This document shows positions 1 to 5,610 of a stretch of DNA of 7,690 bases, one piece after another (position 1 is the stretch's first letter; each line of letters begins with the position of its first letter). The position numbers and the translations under genes were made by a program. Under the pieces are notes generated by a model that did no database searches, was not told the origin of the DNA, and saw nothing but the letters and a program-made list of their open reading frames with translations. This DNA comes from Bordetella parapertussis. Its GTDB lineage: Bacteria; Pseudomonadota; Gammaproteobacteria; Burkholderiales; Burkholderiaceae_B. Where the stretch lies: contig CAMCWG010000139.1 in NCBI GenBank assembly GCA_945882005.1, forward strand, positions 1 through 7,690, written 5' to 3'.

Positions 1-1030
1 GATAGGTTGGCACACCTTCAAACACGATCTGTGTCATGCCGGCAGCCAAAGGACCATACGCGATATAGGTGTGGCCTGTGACCCAGCCCACGTCCGCAGT
101 ACACCAGAAGACGTCGCTCGCTTTCGCATCAAAGACCCACTGCATCGTAAGCTTGGCCCACAACAGATAGCCACCTGAAGAGTGCTGAACGCCCTTGGGC
201 TTACCAGTCGAACCAGAGGTATACAAAATAAACAGAGGATGCTCTGCGTTGACGGGTACAGGCGCGCATTCAGCAGCCTGTTTTTCCACCAGCTCATGCA
301 TCCACAGATCGCGCTTGGCATCCCAGTTGACCTTGCCGCCCGTGCGCTTATAGACAATGCAATGGCGCACAGCGTCGCATCCACCCATACCGAAGGCTTC
401 GTCTACAGCAGGCTTCAGTGCAATCGCCTTGCCGCCTCGCAGTTGTTCATCAGCCGTAATAACCAAGCTCGCACCAACGTCCACGATGCGTTCGTGCAAA
501 CTTTTTGCCGAGAAACCACCAAATACGACCGAGTGCGTGATGCCTAAGCGTGCACACGCCTGCATCGCCACAATGGCTTCGATTGACATAGGCAGATAGA
601 TAATCGAGCGATCACCCGCCTTGTAGCCAAGCGACTTCAAGCCATTGGCAAATTTGCAAACACGCTCATAGAGCTGCTGATAGGTAATATTGACGACCTC
701 GCCACCATCCGCCTCAAAAATGATGGCGACTTTATTGGCATTACCGTTTTTGAGATTGACATCCAGACAGTTCGCGGAGACGTTGAGCTCGCCATCACCA
801 AACCATTCAAAAAATGGCGCCCGCGACTCGTCCAGCACCTTGGTAAAAGGCTTGCTCCATTGCAACTGCTCGCGAGCCATCCGCCCCCAAAACGCATTCG
901 GATCCCGATCCGATTCCTCGAGCAATGCCTGGTAGGCAGCTTGGCCTGACACATTGGCCTGCTTGAAGAAGTCCTGTGGGGGTGGAAATACGCGCGTTTC
1001 AACCAAAACGGATTCAATTGAATTAGCCAT
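1..1030 (-). CDS. acs: Acetyl-CoA synthetase (acetate--CoA ligase), N-terminal part, cut by the window edge
   Basis: Cytoplasmic AMP-forming ligase that converts acetate, ATP and CoA into acetyl-CoA through an acetyl-adenylate. An open frame of 343 codons runs from ATG at 1030 to the left edge. About 300 residues, including the C-terminal lid, lie outside, assuming the usual length of about 650. The N-terminus begins [18 protein letters not shown], typical of betaproteobacterial Acs. The ATP-binding P-loop [11 protein letters not shown] is at residues 270-280, and [19 protein letters not shown], typical of acetate/propionate ligases, at about 309-327. Residues 163-173 ([11 protein letters not shown]) are also characteristic. 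A Shine-Dalgarno AGGAG lies at 1045-1041, ten bases before the start. It is the third gene after prpE and the GlcG-like gene, 51 bases downstream of the latter, so probably cotranscribed. Family knowledge predicts inactivation by acetylation of a C-terminal lysine, which is not visible here. Confidence 0.96.
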   Translation of the reverse strand, partial: MANSIESVLVETRVFPPPQDFFKQANVSGQAAYQALLEESDRDPNAFWGRMAREQLQWSKPFTKVLDESRAPFFEWFGDGELNVSANCLDVNLKNGNANKVAIIFEADGGEVVNITYQQLYERVCKFANGLKSLGYKAGDRSIIYLPMSIEAIVAMQACARLGITHSVVFGGFSAKSLHERIVDVGASLVITADEQLRGGKAIALKPAVDEAFGMGGCDAVRHCIVYKRTGGKVNWDAKRDLWMHELVEKQAAECAPVPVNAEHPLFILYTSGSTGKPKGVQHSSGGYLLWAKLTMQWVFDAKASDVFWCTADVGWVTGHTYIAYGPLAAGMTQIVFEGVPTY

Positions 1031-1081
1031 GGAATGTTGTCTCCTCGGTAACCGGGACAGATGCCCGTTAGATAAAAAGTT

Positions 1082-1489
1082 TTACAACTTAAGTGCTGCA
1101 ATCCCAGCGGTCGCGATTTGCGCATCTTCGGAGGACTGCACGCCCGACACACCAACCGCACCAACGGTATGACCTTCCACAATAATTGGCACGCCGCCCT
1201 CTAACATGCCCTGAATGAGGGGGGCAGACAAAAACGACATACGCCCGTTATTGATGACATCTTCATAAACCTTTGACGGACGCGCACCCATCGCAGCAGT
1301 GTGTGCTTTGGCAGGTGCGATGTGAGCCGAAATCGTGTTGGCGCCATCCAGGCGTTGTAGGCCCAGCAGGTGCCCGCCATCGTCAACGACAGCAATCGTC
1401 ACAGCCCACTTGTTCGTTTGTGCATGCGCTTTGGCAGCAGCCAGAATCAGGGAAACATCGGCGTCGGTCAACATGGGTTTAATTTTCAT
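1082..1489 (-). CDS. GlcG/HbpS-family (DUF336, haem-binding-like) small protein
   Basis: A 135-residue protein of the GlcG/HbpS family (Pfam PF03928). The family includes GlcG of glycolate operons, the haem-binding HbpS of Streptomyces and the C-terminal domain of PduO. Family hallmarks seen are VVDDGGHLLGLQRLDGA (about residues 35-51), the AKAHTAAMGARPS helix (59-71), and the glycine-rich end GVPIIVEGHTVGAVGVSG (99-116) followed by QSSEDAQIATAGIAAL. There is no signal peptide, so it should be cytoplasmic, unlike secreted HbpS. Its ATG overlaps the prpE stop as ATGA, and its AAGGA ribosome-binding site lies inside prpE, which points to translational coupling. The molecular role is unknown. 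Haem binding or a chaperone-like role for a cofactor are possibilities from the family, not from this sequence. The family call is firm; the function is not. Confidence 0.9.
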   Translation of the reverse strand: MKIKPMLTDADVSLILAAAKAHAQTNKWAVTIAVVDDGGHLLGLQRLDGANTISAHIAPAKAHTAAMGARPSKVYEDVINNGRMSFLSAPLIQGMLEGGVPIIVEGHTVGAVGVSGVQSSEDAQIATAGIAALKL

Positions 1490-3372
1490 AGCGAATCCTT
1501 TATTTGTTCGAGAGCACTCGGGTCTTCAATTGTGGTGAGGTCGCCAGGGTCACGTCCCTCGCAAACCGCAACAATCGCCCGGCGCAGCACTTTACCAGAG
1601 CGCGTCTTGGGCAAAGCCGTGACAAAGCGCACGCGTGCCGGTCTTGCGACAGGACCAAGTTGCTCATCGACGACCTTCATGATTGCACCTTCCAGCTTCA
1701 TGCTGGCAGCGGCATCCACCAACTGGCCTGGGTCTTTTAGCACCGCGAAGCCAACTGCCACCTGCCCCTTGAGCTGATCAGCAATGCCAACCACCGCGCA
1801 TTCAGCCACAGCTGGATGGCTATTGATGGACTCTTCAATCTCGCGGGTGCCAAGGCGATGCCCAGCCACGTTAATCACGTCGTCCGTACGACCGAGGATG
1901 AACCAATAGCCCTCCTCATCGACCCGCCCCCAATCGAAGGTGGAATAAACCTGTCGGCCGGGAATCGAGGTGAAATAGGTTTCGACAAACCGCTTATCGT
2001 CGCCCCAAATCGTACTCATCGCCCCAGGCGGTAAGGGTGGCACGATCGCCACAACACCCTTCTGATCCGGCCCTAAATCCTGACCTGTTTGCTCATCCAA
2101 GACACGCACGTCAAAACCATAGACGGGGAAGGATGGACTACCGAACTTGGTTGGCACAGATGCGATACCTGGTTGCGCAGCCAGAATTGGCCAACCTGTT
2201 TCCGTTTGCCAGTAGTTGTCGATAATCGGTTTGCCTAACCCCTCCGCAATCCATTGTGCGGTTGGCTCGTCAAGGGGCTCGCCGGCCATATAGAGCGCAC
2301 GCAGAGTCGATAAATCGTACTTCTTTAGCAGTGCTGGGTCTTGTTTCTTCAGCACCCGGATTGCCGTTGGTGCCGAAAACATCGTGTTCACTTTGAAACG
2401 CTCGACCAAGCTCCACAGAATCCCGCCATCTGGGCGCACCGGGGTGCCCTCATACAGAATCGTGGTTTGTCCGGCAATCAACGGGCCATACACAATATAA
2501 GAATGGCCCACCACCCAACCAATATCACTGGTGCACAGGTAGGTATCTCCAGTCTGACCATTGAAGATCCGTTTCATGGAAGAAGCAAGCGCAACGGCAT
2601 AACCGCCCGTATCGCGCTGCACGCCCTTTGGTTTACCGGTCGTGCCTGAGGTGTAGAGCACATAACTCGGTGCCGAAGACTCTAGCCAGGCGACGGGCAC
2701 ACTTACGCGTTCATGTTTCGCACGCAGTGCGGCATAATCCAGGTCACGACCTGCCACTGGCTCAAACGCGAAGAGACCACGATCCACCACAATCACATGC
2801 TCAGGCGGACGGGTAGAAAGCGAAATTGCTTTGTCTAACAAAGGCTTATAGGGAGTTACCTTGCCCGCACGCGAACCGGCGTCTGCACAAATAATGACTT
2901 TAGGTGAGGCATCATCAATACGCTGAGCGAGGTTGACTGAGGCGAAACCACCGAATACCACTGAGTGAATCGCACCCAGACGCGCGCAAGCCAACATCGC
3001 AAAGACGGCCTCGGGCACCATGGGCATATAAATCAGAACCCGGTCGCCCTGTTTGACACCTTGCTCGACCAACATTGCAGCGACCGCGTTGACTTCCTGG
3101 TGCAGCGCGCGGGTCGTGTAAGTGACCTCCTGATCCACTTCCGTTGAGACCCACACCAAAGCGGGCTCATCACCCCGCTTGTCTAGCCAACGATCTACCG
3201 CGTTAAAGCATAAATTAGTACGCCCGCCCACAAACCATTTGGCAAAAGGCGGGTTAGAAAAGTCTAAAACTTGCGAAAATGGCTCTTCCCAATGGATTTC
3301 TTGCGCCTCAGCCGCCCAGAAGTCATCTCGATCCTGGATCGAGGCTCTGTGAGTAGTTTGAATCGGGTTCAT
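1486..3372 (-). CDS. prpE: Propionyl-CoA synthetase (propionate--CoA ligase)
   Basis: AMP-forming ligase making propionyl-CoA from propionate, the entry step to the methylcitrate cycle, in the cytoplasm. The 628-residue product (MNPIQTTHRAS...) has the length I recall for enterobacterial PrpE. Motifs in order: VVFGGFASVNLAQRI (138-152), P-loop YTSGTTGKPKG (240-250), the PrpE-type GVQRDTGGYAVALASSM (250-266), SDIGWVVGHSYIVYGPL (282-298), SAPTAIRVLKK (333-343), YWQTETGW (387-394), hinge-region GRTDDVINVAGHRLGTREIE (494-513), and PKTRSGK with the adenylation lysine at 594. This lysine is the known acetylation target in the family. Start choice: the frame is open 12 codons further to an ATG at 3408, but the 3372 ATG has GGAG five bases upstream and gives the family length. 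It heads the operon with the GlcG-like gene and acs. No prpR, prpB, prpC or prpD is in the window, so this is a dispersed prpE rather than the classical prpBCDE cluster. Confidence 0.96.
   Translation of the reverse strand: MNPIQTTHRASIQDRDDFWAAEAQEIHWEEPFSQVLDFSNPPFAKWFVGGRTNLCFNAVDRWLDKRGDEPALVWVSTEVDQEVTYTTRALHQEVNAVAAMLVEQGVKQGDRVLIYMPMVPEAVFAMLACARLGAIHSVVFGGFASVNLAQRIDDASPKVIICADAGSRAGKVTPYKPLLDKAISLSTRPPEHVIVVDRGLFAFEPVAGRDLDYAALRAKHERVSVPVAWLESSAPSYVLYTSGTTGKPKGVQRDTGGYAVALASSMKRIFNGQTGDTYLCTSDIGWVVGHSYIVYGPLIAGQTTILYEGTPVRPDGGILWSLVERFKVNTMFSAPTAIRVLKKQDPALLKKYDLSTLRALYMAGEPLDEPTAQWIAEGLGKPIIDNYWQTETGWPILAAQPGIASVPTKFGSPSFPVYGFDVRVLDEQTGQDLGPDQKGVVAIVPPLPPGAMSTIWGDDKRFVETYFTSIPGRQVYSTFDWGRVDEEGYWFILGRTDDVINVAGHRLGTREIEESINSHPAVAECAVVGIADQLKGQVAVGFAVLKDPGQLVDAAASMKLEGAIMKVVDEQLGPVARPARVRFVTALPKTRSGKVLRRAIVAVCEGRDPGDLTTIEDPSALEQIKDSL
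1496..1500 (-). promoter_or_regulatory. Ribosome-binding site of the GlcG-like gene, inside prpE
   Basis: The minus strand reads AAGGA, then six bases (TTCGCT), then ATG. The site lies within the last codons of prpE, and the ATG shares two bases with the prpE TGA (ATGA). This arrangement supports reinitiation by ribosomes finishing prpE and fixes the start of the downstream gene. Confidence 0.75.
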
Positions 3373-3390
3373 AGGGTCTCCGCAGCCGTT

Positions 3391-3420
3391 TTGTGCGAGT
3401 GCACACACTTTTTGTACTAT
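3391..3420 (+). promoter_or_regulatory. Possible weak promoter for the NlpC/P60 lipoprotein gene
   Basis: TTGTGC (3391-3396), an 18-base spacer and TACTAT (3415-3420) make a poor but correctly spaced sigma-70 pair. An alternative -10, TATGAT (3418-3423), is closer to consensus but has no well-placed -35. Either would start transcription near 3427-3431. The upstream in-frame ATG at 3419 would then not be transcribed, which fits the start chosen at 3482. Confidence 0.3.
3392..3405. promoter_or_regulatory. Short inverted repeat in the prpE 5' region (candidate operator)
   Basis: TGTGC-GAGT-GCACA is a perfect 5-bp inverted repeat with a four-base spacer. It starts 20 bp upstream of the prpE ATG, in the 109-bp gap to the divergent lipoprotein gene. 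It could bind a dimeric regulator of the ligase operon. It also overlaps a possible -35 element (TTGTGC, 3391-3396) for the plus-strand gene. I cannot assign the regulator, and such a short palindrome can arise by chance. Confidence 0.3.
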
Positions 3421-3425
3421 GATTA

Positions 3426-3455
3426 TGGCAAGTCAAGCTTGCGCGAGGCTTGCCA
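3426..3455. promoter_or_regulatory. Inverted repeat TGGCAAG-N16-CTTGCCA between divergent genes
   Basis: The 7-bp arms at 3426-3432 and 3449-3455 are perfect inverted repeats separated by 16 bases. The left arm can also pair with a nearer copy (GCAAG-TCAAG-CTTGC, 3428-3442), and CTTGC occurs twice (3438-3442 and 3449-3453). A run of eight T (3462-3469) follows. The two-arm spacing suits a dimeric regulator on adjacent DNA faces controlling one or both divergent genes. A terminator or attenuator is less likely because predicted transcription starts inside the repeat and the T run is six bases away from it. Confidence 0.4.
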
Positions 3456-3481
3456 AATCGATTTTTTTTGCATTGAGTGCC

Positions 3482-4102
3482 ATGTCAGTATTTGAATCCG
3501 CCGCCTCGCGTTTGCGATCGTCCAGCCCTCGGCTCGGATGGCTGGCAGCGTGCGTACTGGCGATCGCACTGACGGGTTGCGCCGACTCCAACAAACAGGC
3601 TGGCTCCGGGATTGGAGGCTACGCGCATGATTGGCGCAATGCAACAGACCCGATCGGTGCTTTTCTCAATCGGTACAGAAACGGTTCCGGGCTAATTATT
3701 GGGGATATCAATCATCCTCTGGCCGCGCAAGCCCTGACACATTTAGGTATTCGCTACCGCTGGGGCGGAAAATCACCAGAGACAGGTTTTGATTGCAGCG
3801 GCTTGGTGCTGTATTCGGCCCAACAATCGCTCGGTCTGAAATTACCGCCGCGCGCTGATGACATCGCGAAACATGGCGACAGTATCAAGCGGGACGATTT
3901 AGCCGTGGGCGACTTAGTATTTTTTAATACCCTAGGCACGCGGTATTCACATGTCGGTATTTACCTTGGGCAAGATAAGTTCGTGCACTCACCCACCCGC
4001 GGTGGCGTGGTCCGTATCGAAGACATGAATCTGCGCTACTGGACCATGCGTTACACCGGTGCGCGGCGTCTAAGCCCTGCCACTGAAGTCGCAACGCGTT
4101 AA
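3482..4102 (+). CDS. NlpC/P60-family (C40) peptidoglycan endopeptidase lipoprotein
   Basis: A likely outer-membrane or periplasmic lipoprotein that cuts peptide cross-links or stem peptides in murein, like Spr/MepS and NlpC. The 206-residue product has a lipoprotein signal peptide: a basic n-region, the hydrophobic stretch LAACVLAIA and lipobox LTGC with the lipidated Cys at residue 33. After a linker of about 45 residues comes the catalytic domain: ALTHLGIRYRWGG, then GFDCSGLVLYS with nucleophile Cys105, then YSHVGIYLG with His157, and KFVHSP with His169 as the likely third residue of the triad. Start choice: the frame is open back to 3419, but that ATG has no ribosome-binding site and sits in a possible -10 element. 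ATG 3482 gives a normal signal peptide, though its GAG four bases upstream is a weak site. The residue after the lipid Cys is Ala, so no Asp retention signal is seen. It converges on and overlaps the DUF2325 gene. Confidence 0.92.
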   Translation: MSVFESAASRLRSSSPRLGWLAACVLAIALTGCADSNKQAGSGIGGYAHDWRNATDPIGAFLNRYRNGSGLIIGDINHPLAAQALTHLGIRYRWGGKSPETGFDCSGLVLYSAQQSLGLKLPPRADDIAKHGDSIKRDDLAVGDLVFFNTLGTRYSHVGIYLGQDKFVHSPTRGGVVRIEDMNLRYWTMRYTGARRLSPATEVATR

Positions 4103-4405
4103 ACCGCACAACCCACACTGCTCGAGAGCTTGCTGCATCGCGCAGACGGAGCGCCTGCACGCCACCACTTTTACACCCGAGCGCTGCGCGGCATTCCTGA
4201 ATGTTTTCATGACGTTATGCCCCAAGAAATCGGTCAGCAGGATCACCATTTGAGTACCCGTCGGCAGCTGTAACGTCTTCTTTTGATGAGAGGGATCTCG
4301 CCCACTGATGTGGTGAGTGATGGCAATGTTGTGATCGCGTAAAAGGTTGGGTATGTTGCCGAGCCGGTCGGCCCCGACGATTACTGCGCTGATAGTTGGA
4401 ATCAT
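4070..4405 (-). CDS. DUF2325-family protein with C-terminal cysteine cluster, predicted Fur-regulated
   Basis: A 111-residue cytoplasmic protein recognised as DUF2325 (Pfam PF10087); its function is not established to my knowledge. It begins MIPTISAVIVGADRLGNIPN, a beta-strand and glycine turn resembling a Rossmann-type loop. HHISGRDPSHQKKT (31-44) and LVLLTDFLGHNVM-like residues MVILLTDFLGHNVM (53-66) follow. The C-terminus carries Cys83, Cys88, Cys97, Cys100 and Cys105 (C-X4-C-X8-C-X2-C-X4-C), with His31, His32 and His40 earlier. These could bind a metal or iron-sulfur cluster, or be redox-active. AGGAG lies five bases upstream of the ATG, making the start secure. A Fur-box match sits on its promoter, so it should be made when iron is scarce. 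It lies 72 bases downstream of the cysB-type gene on the same strand, so read-through is possible. The last 33 bases overlap the convergent lipoprotein gene. Confidence 0.88.
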   Translation of the reverse strand: MIPTISAVIVGADRLGNIPNLLRDHNIAITHHISGRDPSHQKKTLQLPTGTQMVILLTDFLGHNVMKTFRNAAQRSGVKVVACRRSVCAMQQALEQCGLCGLTRCDFSGRA

Positions 4406-4437
4406 GTCTGCTCCTAATTTGAAAAGGTACAGACCAA

Positions 4438-4465
4438 ATGATAATGATTCTCATTTAAATAGCAA
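4438..4465 (-). promoter_or_regulatory. Sigma-70-type promoter of the DUF2325 gene
   Basis: Minus strand: TTGCTA (4465-4460), a 16-base spacer, TATCAT (4443-4438). These match the -35 and -10 consensus at four and five of six positions. Transcription would start near 4431, leaving a leader of about 25 bases that includes the AGGAG ribosome-binding site. The Fur-box match covers the spacer and part of the -10, the usual place for repression. Confidence 0.6.
4440..4458. promoter_or_regulatory. Fur box (strong match)
   Basis: GATAATGATTCTCATTTAA matches the classical 19-bp Fur consensus GATAATGATAATCATTATC at 14 of 19 positions when aligned by hand, including the first nine in a row. It contains the inverted repeat AATGA-TTC-TCATT (4443-4455). 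It lies between the -35 and -10 elements of the DUF2325 promoter, so iron-loaded Fur should block that promoter. Confidence 0.75.
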
Positions 4466-4466
4466 G

Positions 4467-4485
4467 CGTAATGATACCTATTCTC
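4467..4485. promoter_or_regulatory. Second, weaker Fur-box-like site
   Basis: AATGATACCTATTCTC (4470-4485) matches the last 16 positions of the Fur consensus at 12 of 16. It overlaps the stop codon of the cysB-type gene (4478-4480) and lies just upstream of the -35 of the DUF2325 promoter. A tandem pair with the stronger site would allow cooperative Fur binding. On its own I would not call it. Confidence 0.4.
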
Positions 4486-5422
4486 GTTTGTGTTCTACCA
4501 ATTCCCGAATGCGATCGGCATCGAGCTCGGGGGTTAGCATGGCGATAAAGGTGTAGACGTAATCCCGCAAAAACACACCAGACTTAAGCGCAACACGCGT
4601 TGTCTGTTCGCCGAAAAGATGTCCAGCAGGAATGCAAACAAGATTGGTGTCACGGTGCGGCTCGTAGGCCATCCCCGCAATGATCCCGATTCCCAGCCCC
4701 ACATCGACATAGGTCTTGATGACGTCCGCATCGATGGCCTCTAGAACAATGTCCGGACGCAAACCCTGCGCCTCAAAGGCCCGATCGACAGACCCGCGTC
4801 CTGAAAATGCACGGTCGTAAGTAATAACCGGGTAGCTCGCCAAATGTTCAAGCGTCAATACAAAATTCTTTTTACCGGACAACGCAACCAGCGGATGCTC
4901 GGGACGCACCACCACCGAGTGCGACCAGCTATAGCACGGCAAGGTTGCCAGCCCAGGCGTGAGGGCGAGCGACTCGGTTGCAATGGCCAGATCCGCCTGG
5001 CCATTGAGCACCATCTCGGCTAATTGGGGCGGGCTGCCCTCGGCAAGTGAGAGGTGCACCTTAGGGAAGTGCTGTCTAAAAGCAGGGATGATTTTGGGTA
5101 AGACATACCTTGCCTGCGTATGCGTGCAAGCAATCACTAGGCTGCCTTCATCACGGCGGGCGTATTCGTCGCTCACTTTCTTAAGATTATCGATCTCACA
5201 CATAATGCGTTCGACCACGACGGCAACCGAGCGGCCAGGTTTAGTGAGCCCCTTAATGCGTTTACCGTGACGCTCAAAAATCTGCACACCAAGCTCGTCC
5301 TCAAACTCGAGAATCGCTTTGGATACGCCTGGTTGAGACGTAAATAGCGAGCGCGCGGCTTCGGTCAGGTTGAAGTCGCGTCGGATGGTTTCGCGGATAA
5401 AACGAAATTGCTGCAAATTCAT
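4478..5422 (-). CDS. cysB: CysB-type LysR-family transcriptional regulator
   Basis: A 314-residue LysR regulator of the CysB/Cbl/SsuR group, which controls sulfate and sulfonate assimilation in response to sulfate, thiosulfate or acetylserine-type effectors. The N-terminal winged helix-turn-helix spans about residues 1-60 (FNLTEAARSLFTSQPGVSKAILEFEDELG). The effector domain starts near 93 with GSLVIACTHTQARYVLP. The residues I recall as effector ligands or signature positions in enterobacterial CysB are present: Thr100, Thr102, Gln103, Thr149 (in DLAIATES), Trp166 and Thr201. The segment EAIDADVIKTYVDVGLGIGIIAGMA (228-252) is the most diagnostic. GGGAG lies seven bases before the ATG and a good promoter lies just upstream. 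No cys gene is nearby, so whether it is the main CysB or a paralogue such as SsuR or Cbl cannot be settled. It is divergent from pepA. Confidence 0.9.
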   Translation of the reverse strand: MNLQQFRFIRETIRRDFNLTEAARSLFTSQPGVSKAILEFEDELGVQIFERHGKRIKGLTKPGRSVAVVVERIMCEIDNLKKVSDEYARRDEGSLVIACTHTQARYVLPKIIPAFRQHFPKVHLSLAEGSPPQLAEMVLNGQADLAIATESLALTPGLATLPCYSWSHSVVVRPEHPLVALSGKKNFVLTLEHLASYPVITYDRAFSGRGSVDRAFEAQGLRPDIVLEAIDADVIKTYVDVGLGIGIIAGMAYEPHRDTNLVCIPAGHLFGEQTTRVALKSGVFLRDYVYTFIAMLTPELDADRIRELVEHKRE

Positions 5423-5443
5423 GTGGTTTCTCCCATAACCACG

Positions 5444-5472
5444 ATTATAAGTAATAAAGGAAATATTCTAAA
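5444..5472 (-). promoter_or_regulatory. Sigma-70 promoter of the cysB-type gene
   Basis: Minus strand: TTTAGA (5472-5467), a 17-base spacer, and a perfect TATAAT (5449-5444). Transcription should start near 5437, giving a short leader of about 15 bases with the GGGAG ribosome-binding site. The surrounding 5440-5500 region is AT-rich, as CysB binding sites are, so autoregulation is plausible but not shown. Confidence 0.65.
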
Positions 5473-5610
5473 TAACCAATTTGTATAAACTTAATTCTTG
5501 GAATTCTTAGCGTGATTCGAATACAGATTCGTACGCACGCGGGAACAACATGCGAGATAATCCATCCAAGCAAGAGATATTTCTCATCTACTTTCATACA
5601 GGTTCGTCAC

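Noticed and set aside
1050..1069. Hairpin between the GlcG-like gene and acs as a terminator
   Set aside because: On the minus strand AACGGG pairs with CCCGGTT only with a bulge, and no U run follows. It sits just before the acs ribosome-binding site, so at most it tunes translation or RNA processing.
637..1182. Long frame antisense or out of frame to acs and the GlcG-like gene (181 codons)
   Set aside because: It overlaps two well-supported genes in another frame, has no family resemblance and no ribosome-binding site. Similar shadow frames at 182-547, 1370-1777, 2341-2649 and 6366-6662 were dropped for the same reason.
3373..3408. A 12-codon extension of prpE from ATG 3408
   Set aside because: The 3372 ATG has GGAG at good spacing and yields 628 residues, the usual PrpE length. 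The extension covers the operator-like repeat.
3456..3469. The AATCGA-T8 tract as an intrinsic terminator or attenuator for the lipoprotein gene
   Set aside because: The T run is separated from the inverted repeat by six bases, and the predicted transcription start lies within the repeat, so the stem would probably not form in the RNA.
3419..3481. A 21-codon N-terminal extension of the lipoprotein gene from ATG 3419
   Set aside because: No ribosome-binding site. The ATG falls inside a possible -10 element, and the extension puts a second hydrophobic stretch ahead of a normal lipoprotein signal peptide.
5512..5610. A 33-codon extension of pepA from GTG 5512
   Set aside because: No ribosome-binding site there, the extra residues do not resemble PepA, and ATG 5611 gives the family length with an AGG upstream.
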